Below are positions 32,422 to 42,939 of a DNA stretch of 64,000 nucleotides, piece after piece. The notes under the pieces were generated by a model that was not told the DNA's origin, ran no database searches, and saw nothing but the letters and a program-made list of their open reading frames with translations. Both the position numbers and the translations under genes were made by a program. The number at the start of each line of letters is the position of its first letter. The first letter of the stretch is position 1. This DNA comes from Oscheius tipulae (Eukaryota > Nematoda > Chromadorea > Rhabditida > Rhabditidae), in contig JASJZH010000004.1 of NCBI GenBank assembly GCA_037178975.1, positions 5,518,001 through 5,582,000 on the forward strand, in the 5' to 3' direction.

Positions 32422-34541
32422 ATGCTAAGATTGTTGAATGGCTGCCAGCGTCTCCTCTGTCAATCGTCGAGGCTCTTCACAATCCTCGGCATCGAGACGA
32501 GCTGCGATGATACGGCTGTGTGTATCATGAACGATCGAAGAGAAGTTCTCTCGGCGAAGACGTTTACAGATCGACAGAGTCAGCTCGAAAAGGGAGGTAT
32601 TTGCCCGGGATTCGTGGCCCAACAGGTTCATTTTGCTATTTTGTTGCAAAAGTGGGAATTGGAGATGAAAAAAGACTAGGTCAAGAAGGGATTTGTTAAA
32701 GCGAGCATATACCGGTTCATGATGCAACTGATACTGAGGCAAAAATCTTCTGAAAATGTATTTGAGAGTTCAGTCAGGACAAAAATGTCTATCCCATGCG
32801 AGAGTCGAACACGAGTTCTTTTTGATTTTTATATAGTCGGAACGCCAACCGACTAAGCTAGGCGGGCGAGTTTGCTAAATTTTTGGAGAAATCACATGAG
32901 CTTACATATTGCGCAAGATATTGCCCAAGTGTATACTGTCGCTTTATAGATTTGATACTCGTTTTGGCTATCAAAGTGGTGTCGTTCTGGCGCTGATGTA
33001 TTCGTTTCCAACTCTCGTATTTCTGAAGAGATGGAGCACGCCGAGCGCTAGTGAGGAACAAAATCACATTTTTTTTGACGAGAATATATTGGAACCCATA
33101 ATGGTCAGCTACGCGCTACTGGCGATAGATTTAGTTTTAAAGCGTATTCAGTCTTTGTGCTGCTAAATGATCATCTACCAGCTACCGCACTACATTTTTC
33201 CTGATACATTTCCGTTTTCTTGTTCCACCCACTCAATATTGTAACTTTTCATCTCAAAAATGAAGCAATTTCAGCACCGCGATCAATTACCACGTCTGTT
33301 GGAAGAATGCTTCGAAGAAGCTCGAACCTTGCCCCAAGATCTGACCGCGATCGCCGTAACCACAACTCCGGGACTAGTAGTTGCGCTCAAAGAAGGCATC
33401 AAAAGTGCCATTGAACTGGCGAAGTTGGTTTCCTTGTCTCCTCTACTAATGTTCCAGACTCCATCGGAAGCCGTTGATTCCCGTCCATCACATGAGAGCA
33501 CACGCTCTGGCCGCTTTCGCGATCTCCTCGGAACTGAAATTTCCTTTTTTGGCCGTCTTAATTTCCGGAGGACATGCTCTATTCGTGATAGCGAAGGATG
33601 TCGATGATTTCAAGTTGATAGGTGAGCTTTTCCTGTCTCAATGAAACTGCATTTCAGGCCAGAGCCGCTCTGGTAGTCCTGGAGAATGTCTGGATAAGAT
33701 TGCTCGCGAATTGAAGATATCGGAAAAGGCGGAATTTGTCGGTATACATCCTGGGGCAGCTATGGAAATTCTTGCTTCGAGGTAGTTTTTGCCGATTGTG
33801 GAAAAATAGAGTATTTAGAGCTTCTCCCGACGGTCATCTTCGATACATCATTCACGGCCCGTCAACCTCTTCGGCCGATATGAATTTCAGTCAGCTCAAG
33901 TCGAATCTTCTCGGCATGTTGAAGAAGCTCCGAGACAGCCCAGATTTTTTGTTGGAAGACATCTGTGCCACTGCTCAGGTACCTGGCCTAACGTATTTTG
34001 AGCAAAAAGTTCCAGTATCAACTGGCCCGACACATTTGCAGTCGTCTGAATGTCGTTTTTGACGGGCTAGAATCTAATGGCGACCTGCTGAAAGATCTCA
34101 AGCACGTGGTGATCGGGGGCGGAGTAGCCTCTAACAGATACATTACAAACGGTACATTCGCTACTTTCCGTTGAGAAATCACGTTTTAGCTATTTCCAAA
34201 CTTTCCCAAGTCTACGGTCTTGATTCCGTACTGATTCCGAGGCGGCTTTGCACCGATAATGCCGAAATGATAGCTCTCACAGGACTTCTGAAGCTGGAAA
34301 ACAGGTTTCCTCTACCAAATTCTGTCCAAACACAGCAACTTCTAGGTCCTCGGATATCATGAGCTGGTCAGAAATCCCCGGAATGATCTACGCGCATGCG
34401 AAAAGTGATATCGGCGAGGATGTTCGTGACTGGCTGCCTGAAAAACCGACGAAAAAACTAAGTGGACCGTCTATTCATGGCGACAAGCCGATCTACATTT
34501 ACAGAAAAGAAGATTTCAAAAAAGAAAAAGTCGTTGCATAA
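32422..34541 (+). CDS. OSGEPL1: Mitochondrial tRNA N6-threonylcarbamoyladenosine transferase (OSGEPL1/Qri7)
   Basis: The enzyme transfers threonylcarbamoyl to A37 of mitochondrial ANN-reading tRNAs. The start MLRLLNGCQRLLCQSSRLF is rich in Arg and hydrophobics without acids, fitting a mitochondrial presequence. LGIETSCDDTAVCIMND opens the ASKHA fold. Exon 2, after a long intron (about 32623-33284), carries LPRLLEECFEEARTLPQDLT and TAIAVTTTPGLVVALKEGI. Next come IPVHHMRAHALA with the metal-binding histidines, LISGGHALFVIAKD, DKIARELKI and VIGGGVASNRYI. The metal-ligand Asp motif appears as CTDNAEMIALTGLLKLEN. The C-terminal extension (RDWLPEKPTKKLSG, then KPIYIYRKEDFKKEK) is not familiar. A tRNA-like sequence lies in the first intron on the opposite strand. 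Confidence 0.93.
32795..32875 (-). repeat. tRNA-like pseudogene or SINE fragment in OSGEPL1 intron 1
   Basis: Read on the minus strand it shows GCCCGCCTAGCTTAGTCGGTTGGC (like a tRNA 5' half and D arm), TTCCGACTATATAA at the anticodon position and GTGTTCGACTC as a T-loop/B-box. The D and T stems pair poorly and the variable part is AT-rich, so it is unlikely to fold as a working tRNA. Confidence 0.4.
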
Positions 34542-34627
34542 AACTTGTTTTCTTCTTCATTTTGTTTTGTAATTCAGCTATGCTACCCCGAGAACAGCAT
34601 GGAGATGGAAGAGACTAACCTTGAAGG

Positions 34628-34983
34628 ACTGTCTTCGATGTCATGCAACTAACGAGACTTCCCTACAATGACAAGACCGTTCAAGCCGATATCAAGCTCT
34701 GGCCCTTCAAGGTTTTTTTAGTCTCTTCCATTTCCATGCTCTAAACAGTCTTCCGGTTGTTGACCAGGCAAACAAGCCTAACATCCAGATCAACATTGGC
34801 AAAGAAGACTTTCACTCCCGAAGAGATCCATGGCTCCCAAGAAAATAAAGGATAACGCTCAATCCTATCTTGGAAAGGAAGTCACGCCCCCGCCTACTTC
34901 AAAGATGCTCAACGATGCTACCAAGGATGTTGGAACCATTACCGGTCTAAACGTCGTTCGCATCACCAACGAGCCGCTGCTAG
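34628..34983 (+). pseudogene. Truncated, frameshifted HSP70/BiP-like pseudogene
   Basis: Fragments of the HSP70 ATPase domain follow in the right order but in different frames. They are TVFDVMQ..., YNDKTVQADIKLWPFK, then VVDQANKPNIQINIG, TFTPEEI, AQSYLGKEVT, PAYFKDAQ, and ATKDVGTITGLNVVRITNEP. The NKPNIQ and AQSYLGKEV wording is closer to the ER form (BiP) than to cytosolic HSP70. The first two pieces are separated by an intron-like GTTTTT...CAG, so this derives from genomic rather than fully processed sequence. Both ends are missing; the similarity stops where a dispersed repeat begins. It cannot make a chaperone. Confidence 0.85.
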
Positions 34984-34984
34984 T

Positions 34985-35365
34985 AACAAATTGCTCCTAG
35001 CGCCTTAACTGTGACAAAAACAGATTCTAGAGCGCATCCAAAGTTGACTTGCCACCCAATATGGTCAATAACTTTTTCTGAACAAGAAAACTTGCGGAAA
35101 ACATGCTTGACTCGCTTTTGTGTTCGTGGTGATGGACGAGCACCGTAGCGCTTTAGTAGTAGAGAGACCAGCCGTCCCTCAGTCTTGACTGAGCATTGAC
35201 AACATGCGGCGTCGCTGCTTCTCCCATAGCCTAAGTTCCCAGGTTTCCCACAAAGCTGACCTGTGAACTAAACTCTTGACATACCATGACTTGCCAGCTT
35301 TTTGCTCGTGGTGACGCACGGACAGACGGATACCATCGCACAGTAGTAGAGAGGTCAGACAGCCA
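34985..35365. repeat. Dispersed repeat, copies 2 and 3 in tandem
   Basis: The unit at 35,012-35,175 repeats the sequence found at 12,105-12,275 (TTCTAGAG, ACTTGCCACCCAATAT, GTAGAGAGA), followed by CCGTCCCT and GCGGCGTCGCTGCTTC. A second partial unit at 35,262-35,365 (CTTGACATACCATGACTTGC, then GACGCACGGACAGACGG, then AGTAGTAGAGAGG) matches the 3' half of the same unit. It abuts the HSP70 pseudogene and runs almost to the 3' end of the SPD-2 gene. No protein is encoded. Confidence 0.7.
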
Positions 35366-35429
35366 ACGATTTATAAAACACATGTACAGTGAGTAAAGAC
35401 TAAAAATCACCAAATATTGACCAGAATAG

Positions 35430-38181
35430 CTATGTCATGTAAGTTGTGTCGTTGTAATCCCGGACGATTGTTCGCTCCCGATCGTTGGACATCAGACATG
35501 CTAGTGTGTCGTCGGGTTTCAGCGTACTCTCCGTGAGATGCATCGAAACGCGACTGGCCCGAGGCTGGGCGGAAATCACCTGAAATTCTTGAACTTCAAA
35601 TACAAAAAGAGTCTTACCTTGACAATGTGGCTGCATAGTCCGCTCTCGAACAGGCTCACGTCGCTGATATTGCAAGTATAATCCGCAGGTTCAACGAATT
35701 TTTTCTCATTGAGATACGTCTCCGCGACGTGGAAGGATCCATTCAGATGCTGCTCCCCCTTCTTCTTGAGGTATTCCATGGCCCTCTGACGGAAGTACTC
35801 GTCTCCCCAGAAGAATTTAACCTCGAGACTGACGAATGGGTCATCTTTATCCACAATGGGCAGATTTCTCAATTTGGCCGCTTCAGTCGGACTTATCTCC
35901 ACAGTGAAATTCTAAAACGAACACCATTTCAACATGAAAAAAAGGGCATCTAACCTGAATCTGTCCGGTTTTCAAGATGACATAGGGGGTCGGCGATATC
36001 TTTGCCTCGACGGGATAGGTATCACACGTTGTCACAACAACTTTACAGAAAGCTCTGAAATAGGGAGTCAGTGAAAAGGCCAAAGAAACTTACAGGCTTC
36101 CTACTGATTTGAGCTGAAAGTTGTAGGCACCGTATAGAGCGTTCTTCTTGATCACGTAGCCTTTGGTGGTCATATGCAGGTTCTCGTTTGGAAGAAGTTC
36201 AATTGATGCCATTCCTCCCATTCCACGAAGAGCAATCTGCAAGAACCAGTTGAGCTCAGGGATAGAATAAGAAGGTACCGAGTATTGACCAGCCTGACTG
36301 CAGTTCGACTTGATATAAAGGGTGTTATTGTGACGATGGGAGCTGAGAGGCTTGAATTCGATCCGCAAGGGTGTGGACTCTTTCGGTCCGATGTTCGACA
36401 GACGGCCTTCGAGGATCCGATAGGCGCCCTTCTCGCCCTTGCTCAACTCCGCAGTCACGCGGATCGCTCTGTCCAACAGATTTGTCAAGATGATTGTTTT
36501 GACCAGCTCCATTCCTTTCTCGCACGGACCGAAGGCGAGTATTTTTCCTGTGGTTCCGGTAACTCGTAGCATTCTGCAAGATGCTCTTTCTGACAAGAAA
36601 ACTGAGAACACCAACTTGTTACTGCTAGACGCCGAACTGAGCCTAGTATCGGTCCGGAAGAGACTCATGGTGGAAGAAGCTCGGCTTATGGCTTGCGATG
36701 GAGCTCGAGACAGTAGAGGATTTGTATGATCGGTCGGGGGATGACTGGTGAGAGGGTCACTACTGAAACAATAGCGTCTGATAGAAACTCGTGCATTAAG
36801 TACTTTCTTCTGTGTGCTGTATTTGCCTCGTTCTGGTCCGTGGCTCCTGCCGTAGTCTGCCTCGAGTTTGATCGAGAAGAGACGCGTGAACTATCCATTC
36901 GTTCTTCTTCGACGGTAGGAAGTCTCACCACTGGATTCATTGGCGGCCGACGATCAAGATTACGAGTTCCCAACATTGTCGTGGTTTTTCGCTCCTCCAT
37001 TCTCGATGAGGCTGTGTCGTTGCGAAACTTCTCGCGTGCTTCAGCTCTTCAAAGTCATTTTCATGGTTTGAAAAACAGATAAACCTCACCTTTGAGTGGA
37101 CTTTTGTACACGAGCACAACGCAGTCTCTCCACGGTAGCCATTATATCGGAAGTCGGAGCATTGGGTGGCATACTTGATAGCACGGAAGCCAGGAATTCT
37201 GGTGGCATTTCTACCCCGGTCGTGTTGTCGGCCGCCGTCGTATTGTTCGCGTTGATCGCCGAGACCTCCCAGTCGGGCAAACGCGAAGTGGCTGGAAAAA
37301 TGTTCATGATCACCTTGGCAATGAAATAGACAACCTCTTTCTGCCCCTTTGGGAGTGCTTGTAGCTGTCACAACAGAAAGTCTTGGAGAATTGCGGTCAC
37401 GAAGAGCGGTAACACGTTCTTGAGCCGGTCGAACAGGAGTGATCTTGGCTTCGAACTTTCGGCTCTTTGCCGGAGTCACCGGAGCTTCTGGAGAGTTCTT
37501 CTGAGTGTTATCCATGGTCAACTTGACCACTCCGGCCGGCTGAAGCTGCTCGAGATGGTCTGGGTTGGATTGTACTAGTCGCGGAGAAGCCCTGAAATAC
37601 GAAATACGAAAGATGAATCGATGATTTATCAAAACGCACGTCTGTTTCACGTCCCATTGGTAGGGTCCCTTGTCCCAGCTGTTGTTCTCCCCCCTGAAAT
37701 GATTAGGGTTGAAGTTTGATGGCAGATCGAGACGTCGGCCTGAAGTGTCGAATGCTGCTTGTTCTTCTTCCATCATCTGTCGGATCCCATCGACTAAAAA
37801 GGGAAGAGTCAGAATTAAAACAGCAAAACTAACCATTTTTGCAGAACTCGGCAGAGTTTGACGTCATATTGGGAGCCTGGAAGGAGCTGGCAAGGCCGTC
37901 ATCCGTGAAGCTTCTCGATGCGTTTTTATCTAATGTTGCCGGGACTGTCGGAGCTACAACAGATCGTGGTCGACTGGCAACCGTCGATAAGTAGGACTCC
38001 TCCTGTATTGTGTAAAGACTGCTCAGTGGCTGCTGAGCTTTAACTTCTTCTGAAATTGGAGAAATTATGGAAGAACACGATATGGATAACCTGCTGCCTC
38101 GGGAACGTCAATGCAGCCGCCCCAGTCGACGCTTTCGTTGTTGACGTTGTCGACGATCTCTTCCGTTTCGCTGTCGCTCAT
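35430..38181 (-). CDS. spd-2: SPD-2/CEP192-family centrosome protein
   Basis: SPD-2 recruits PLK and pericentriolar material and is needed for centriole duplication. The start MSDSETEEIVDNVNNESVDW is acidic. The N-terminal half is low in structure, with GRRLDLPSNFNPNHFRGENN, ALRDRNSPRLSVVTATSTPK and a Ser/Arg stretch. The C-terminal half carries beta-sandwich (ASH/MSP-like) segments: VTGTTGKILAFGPCEKGMEL, VKTIILTNLLDRAIRVTAEL, PLRIEFKPLSSHRHNNTLYI and FLQIALRGMGGMASIEL. The last corresponds to the KIPLxGYGG part of the SPD-2 domain, then QLKSVGSLRAFCKVVV follows. The tail has EVKFFWGDEYFRQRAMEYLK and ends RTIVRDYNDTTYMT. The family call rests mostly on the C-terminal domain. Confidence 0.78.
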
Positions 38182-39018
38182 TGTGTTGCTGACTAAAACT
38201 GGGTATCAGCAACAATAAAAAGAACGGATAAAGCTTGAAAAAAAAACTTTCGCGGCTACTGAAATACATGCGAAACTGAGCGCGTTTACTACATTGCAGA
38301 AATTAAGACAGATGATTGTGACCATTTTCAACAGCAGAGTTTCTGTCAGAACACCGGTGAAATGGAAAAAGGCTTGTTGATGCGGCGCCGCGTAATAAAT
38401 TTTGCGGGGATGTGAAGTCTTCCCTAAACTTGTTGCATTTTAGGGTTTTCACTTATTTCTGGGGTTTCAGAATGTTTTCCCTCGACTAAGCGTAGAATTT
38501 TACACCAGAGACATCTATTTTAACATGGAAATATTGAGTAAAATGGACATGAATGCTGAAAAGATCGAAGAAGTTGGTGTCAGCAGATAAAAACAGTGGG
38601 TAGAGCAATGACATATCAATGGAACTTCTGAAGAAGCCTAAATTAGGTATCCTGATATACATTCATTTTTATGTCAAAATAGATGTATCTTGTTAAAACT
38701 GTATCTTGTATGGTAACACTTGTAACTTTACGCTGTGTCGATTGAACACATTCAGATTCCGCAAAAAAGTGAAAACATCTAAAATGCGACATAATGCAAA
38801 AAAAAAATTTAGAGTAGATTCCGGATTTCCGCAAAAATGGTGCGACCAAGTCAACAAGCGTGGCTGTTACAGTATCCGCGGATCGTTTTGTGCCAGAAAC
38901 CTCTGTGAACTGCCTTTTGTCTTCATTTTTCTATCGCCTCTTCTCTGGTTTTCATATTTTGCCCCGCCCCTTTTGCTCTACCAAAAACTTTATTCAGTGC
39001 GTAACGGTTAACTCCAAA
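38182..39018. other. Intergenic gap upstream of SPD-2
   Basis: It should hold the SPD-2 promoter on the left and the 3' end of the transthyretin-like gene on the right. At 38,460-38,530 there is a stretch (CTCGACTAAGCGTAGAATTT, then ACATCTATTTTAACATGG) that resembles DNA at 57,830-57,890. The plus-strand frame 38,706-39,011 shows no family or splice signal. Confidence 0.45.
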
Positions 39019-39585
39019 TTATAAGCAGTAGGGCTGCTCTCCTTTCGTAATAATCTCCATGTTGAGACGTCCGAATTCCATCCACTTTTCCACTTTGTTG
39101 CCATTGCTGATGTACTTATCCGGGATAGTGAAAGTGACCTTCCTTTTGCACGAACTGCTCTTCTTGCCGCAGCTGTGATAGATGTTGAAACGGGGATCGA
39201 TGTTGGTCACCTCTTTCTGAGTTCCGGAAATCTTGATCCAGTTTTGTTGTTTCTTTTTTACTTTCTCACCTCAAAATATCCTGTATCGTTCGTAAAGGCT
39301 TCTGCGAGAAGATCATCGGGGTCCGGGCCTGGAAATCTCTTCTTTTCATCAGATAACCGCTCACCTGAATCCTCATCCCAAAGTTTGACTTTCGTGTTTG
39401 TAAGGTAGCTGTTGCCACACATCAGCTGTCCCCTTATCCCAACTGTTTGCTCGCTGCCCATCTATAGCCTACAAGTTCCAAAAAAGCAACATCTGTCATA
39501 CCTGAGATACCGCGTTTCGGAGCGTTTCACCTACTGGTATGGCATAAATAGCGATTGGTAGCAAGAAGATAGCGAATAAGAGCAT
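39019..39585 (-). CDS. Transthyretin-like (TTL/TTR) secreted nematode protein
   Basis: The TTL family is a large group of small secreted proteins nearly confined to nematodes. The start MLLFAIFLLPIAIYAIPVG is a clear signal peptide. After TLRNAVSQ the domain runs QTVGIRGQLMCGNSYLTNTK, VKLW-DEDSG-PDPDDLLAEA, FTNDTGYFE, then KEVTNIDPRFNIYHSCGKKS. It ends FTIPDKYISNG and GEQPYCL. The DPDDLLAE and NIDP..NIYH.C motifs are typical, and cysteines sit at the expected places. Four exons are joined in phase; the second starts directly with ATGGGCAGC after ATAG, and an acceptor choice there could shift a few residues. Total is about 140 residues. The roughly 138-base gap to the next gene suggests a shared divergent promoter. 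Confidence 0.9.
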
Positions 39586-39723
39586 TGTTGCCACTTGAGT
39601 GCCAGCTATGAAGCCCAAGCTGTCTCTTTTATTGGTCTAGCTGGATTCCTTGGAGAATTGTGTCTGTGTAAACAAGGAGATGTCATCTTCTGAACATTTG
39701 ATGTGTAATTCCCATTTTTCAGT

Positions 39724-40412
39724 ATGAACGACTTCGCGAAGGAACAGGAGACACTGGAGAAGTACATCTCCGAGACGGGACCGATCATAAAATCGCTCCA
39801 GGAACTGCAGGTCTTTTTCGCCACCAAAGAACTCAGCGTAAGTCATTTTCCCACATAACACAATGACTTCGTTATCTCTAGGAGGCGGAGCAGGCGGAGG
39901 TATGGGCAGTCCCTGGTGTCATTCAGACGTACGCAGACCAGGCGGCTTTGGCGAAGACGCTCCTGGACGCCATCGCCTACTACCGGAGGGAGAGTGCCAA
40001 AGTACGTCAGCAGCGAAACAACGTCTGGCTTGAGATCGCCCAGCTGAAAGCTGAGGAAAACGAATTGAAGAAACAACTCCATGCCATCACGGAAGGAGTC
40101 AAAGTTCGTGACGAAGTTGTGGAAACTGTTGCCCGGAGGGTAAGCCTTTCTGGAGTTTCATAATATCCTAGTTGGACAACATTCCTAAGGGATGTCGAAT
40201 GATCCCTTCCGACCTCCTTGCTGAAGAAGAGACGACGATGCCAGAGAAACGCGACCCCGCCTGTAAGAAGAGAAGACGCTCCTTTGCGAGAAAAGTCGTC
40301 GACAAAAGCAAAGTAAGTACTTTTGTTTTTTTTTCAGTTACATCAATTCCAGGAAGTCATCAATCACATTCGCTCCCGCTCCAATAGCCGAGCCCGTGTA
40401 AATTTCGACTGA
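39724..40412 (+). CDS. Unrecognised coiled-coil protein with basic C-terminal tail
   Basis: Four exons join in phase: 39724-39839, 39883-40140, 40174-40313 and 40353-40412 (approximate edges). The protein, about 190 residues, starts MNDFAKEQETLEKYISETGP two bases after a TTTTTCAG acceptor. The middle is a long charged helix: QTYADQAALAKTLLDAIAYY, RRESAKVRQQRNNVWLEIAQ, LKAEENELKKQLHAI. After LDNIPKGCRMIPSDLLAEEE comes a basic tail, KKRRRSFARKVVDKSK and HIRSRSNSRARVNFD. This pattern suits a subunit of a coiled-coil complex or a small kinetochore/centrosome or DNA-binding partner, but I do not recognise the family. It is followed after 296 bases by the RBM15-like gene on the same strand. Confidence 0.7.
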
Positions 40413-40708
40413 CTTCCGTACTTGATGTAATTTTCGCCTTCTCTGTTTTCCCATTACCAAGATCTATAAATGTATTTTTCACCAGCCTTGTCAGCTGCTT
40501 GCGCGCGCCGTTTACAAAGATTGCTCGCTTCGCCACACTCGACTGTCTACTCCTCGTATTCCATTCGATTTCACGTTTGCTATTTGATTTTTTAACTCCT
40601 CGTCTTACTAGCAGCTAGATTTTGCATTTGCTCATATTCTCACTCCAATGGGCCCTATAACGCTATATTCTTGCGCTGGAGTTCCACAATGAAACATTTT
40701 GAAGGTAA

Positions 40709-42939
40709 ATGGGCAGTCGATACAGGGACAGCAGTGATTCCGACGAGGATCGCGGTCGCTCAACCTCAAAGCGGAAGAACAGTCAAAAGTTGTCTGGGTT
40801 TTACAGGTAAAAAGAGCCAAACTTAGAGGTATTTTTGAACTTTTCAGAGAGCGTTTCGGCAGCCATTCGCCCGAAGAATACATGAACTTGAGAATCAGCG
40901 GCTTCGAGGAGAAGCTGGAGCGCGAAGAGATCAAGGATATTCTCTCAAAGGAGTTTCGTGATTTTCGTCCCTTCGAAGTGAGTTCGACATTAAAAAACAT
41001 ATTTTTGGTTAGATAAAAGTCGTCAGACAGCCAGGAGACGATGAAAGGCTGGCCTACGTCAACTTTGAGAAGAGAGACTGCGCGAAGAAGGTTCGATACA
41101 GCTATATGGAGAGGCTGAGGAAGAGTCTCGGCAAGAGGATTCTGTGTGATCCGGCAGGAATTTTGAGAGATCAGGAGGGAAAGTACATTCCGGACAGATT
41201 CAATCGACAACTGCAGGTCAGTTTTTCTTTTCATTACTTCTACAGAGAAGGCATTTTTTCCTAAGAAAGCGGGAAAAAATTGTTCCCATTTTCAATCACT
41301 AACTACTACAAACTTTGCCGTTTAAATAACAGGAAGTCTCAAAAGTTTCAGGGTATTGACCGTGAGCAGCCCAAAAGACGCTCGCCTGACAGAGGTAGAA
41401 GTGCTCCAAAACAGCCAAATGTGTGGCGACTAAAGGAGAATGACAGTGATGCGACGAGGACACTCTTTGTCGGAAATATGGTTCAGGATATCCGTGAGTC
41501 GGAGATCAGAAAAGCCTTCGAGCGGTATGGAACTATCGAGGATATTGACATCAAGACTCCGGCCAATACAGATGCAGCCTATGCCTTCATTATGTTCCAG
41601 GTTTGAAGCCAAAAACAAGAGCAAATACAAAAGTTTCAGACCCTGGAGCAATCCATCGATGCCAAGCACGGCCTCCACGACCGAGCAATCAGATCAGGAG
41701 GCCCGAGGTGTAAAATTGGATACGGGAAGAGCCAGGTTTCGAGAAGACTATGGGTTGGAGGCCTCGGTCATTGGTCCTCAACCGACATGCTCTCTCGCGA
41801 ATTCGACCGCTACGGTCTGATCGAAAAGTTGGAATATGAGGATGGAGAAGAGTTTGGCTACATCCGATTCGCTGATGCCAATGCAGCTCAGGATGCCTTC
41901 AAAGGAATGAAAAACTTTCCTCTCGGAGGGAAGAATCGCTGTATTATTGTGGATTTCGCCAAGTGAGCTCAAAGAAAAGGGTCAAGAATTACAGTTCAGA
42001 GACGACACAGTAACTCGAGATCCTCTAAATCATATTGGAGGAACACATTTGGGACATAGTCGTAAGAGACGAGCGGAAACTCCACCTAACAGAACACCGC
42101 CAGGATCACCAAAGCCGACGATCAGTACTTTTGAACAGCTGGACGACGAGTATGCGAATACGTGGCAGGGACAGGTTAGTTCTGAGAGAAGTATCTCAAG
42201 CCTGTTTATTGTTTTCTAACGGAACTGATGCTGACGGATTGACTATTACCAGTTTTTACATGAAAACAAAGTGCAATCTTGTCCAGGTCTCAAATGAGCT
42301 AGTTCTGACTCCCTTCTGAACTACCTGATGCTAGGAACGTTACGGTCAGAATAATAAGTTAGGAGAACCGAATAATCCGCATAATAACCAGATTTCTTCC
42401 CATATCCCCACCATATTCCACTTTAAGATACTCTTGAAGAAGAATGAGTATTCCGTAAGGATGTATCGGATAGCTGGAGCAGAGAAGCTGCTACAGAAAT
42501 GGCTGAGAGATGAAGATGGAAATGCTCTCAAACTACACATTCAGCAGAGGTGCTCCCGACAAATTTTTCGTAGCAACTTATTTAGACTCTCTCTGTCAAA
42601 TCAGGAAAGTTTCTGTGATAGATTACTGGCTCAGTCAAGCAAGGAAATCGCGGTGATGGTGGCGGTGGGAAAACAGTTGACGGAACTGAATCCGCTGGTC
42701 AAATACCTTCACGAAAAGAATGCTGGCGGTTTGTATAGTCGTAAAAAGTACAAAAGAAAAGAATTTCAGGAGTTGTAGTGAACGAGGAAAGCATGTTGTA
42801 CCTGTTCCCTTCCTCAGAAATGACCTCCAGACTGATGTCCCGTTTCGGATCGAACATTCGTCTCTTGAACGGCGATACCTCATTCCTACTCGCTGTTTTG
42901 ACAAAGAAACCGAGCTCAACTCACAGCTCTCCACGATGA
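40709..42939 (+). CDS. RBM15: RBM15/Spenito-type (SPEN family) RNA-binding protein: three RRMs plus SPOC
   Basis: RBM15 proteins guide m6A methylation complexes and act in splicing and transcription. The start MGSRYRDSSDSDEDRGRS is Ser/Arg/Asp rich. RRM1 is degenerate (MNLRISGFEEKLEREEIKDI; LAYVNFEKRDCAKKV). RRM2 has the RNP motif RTLFVGNMVQDIRESEIRKA with AYAFIMF. RRM3 has RLWVGGLGHWSSTDMLSREF with FGYIRFADANAAQDAF and the family phrase FPLGGKNRCIIVDFAK. A Pro/Arg linker follows, then the SPOC domain from WQGQ-ILLKKNEYSVRMYRIA through WLRDEDGNALKLHIQQR and EIAVMVAVGKQLTELNPLVK to MLYLFPSSEM and SFLLAVLTKK. It ends THSSPR. The intron inside SPOC (42175-42427) is about 250 bases. Confidence 0.92.

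Noticed and set aside
37086-37313. Plus-strand open frame through the SPD-2 region
   Set aside because: It is the mirror of a minus-strand exon that splices in phase with the SPD-2 gene.
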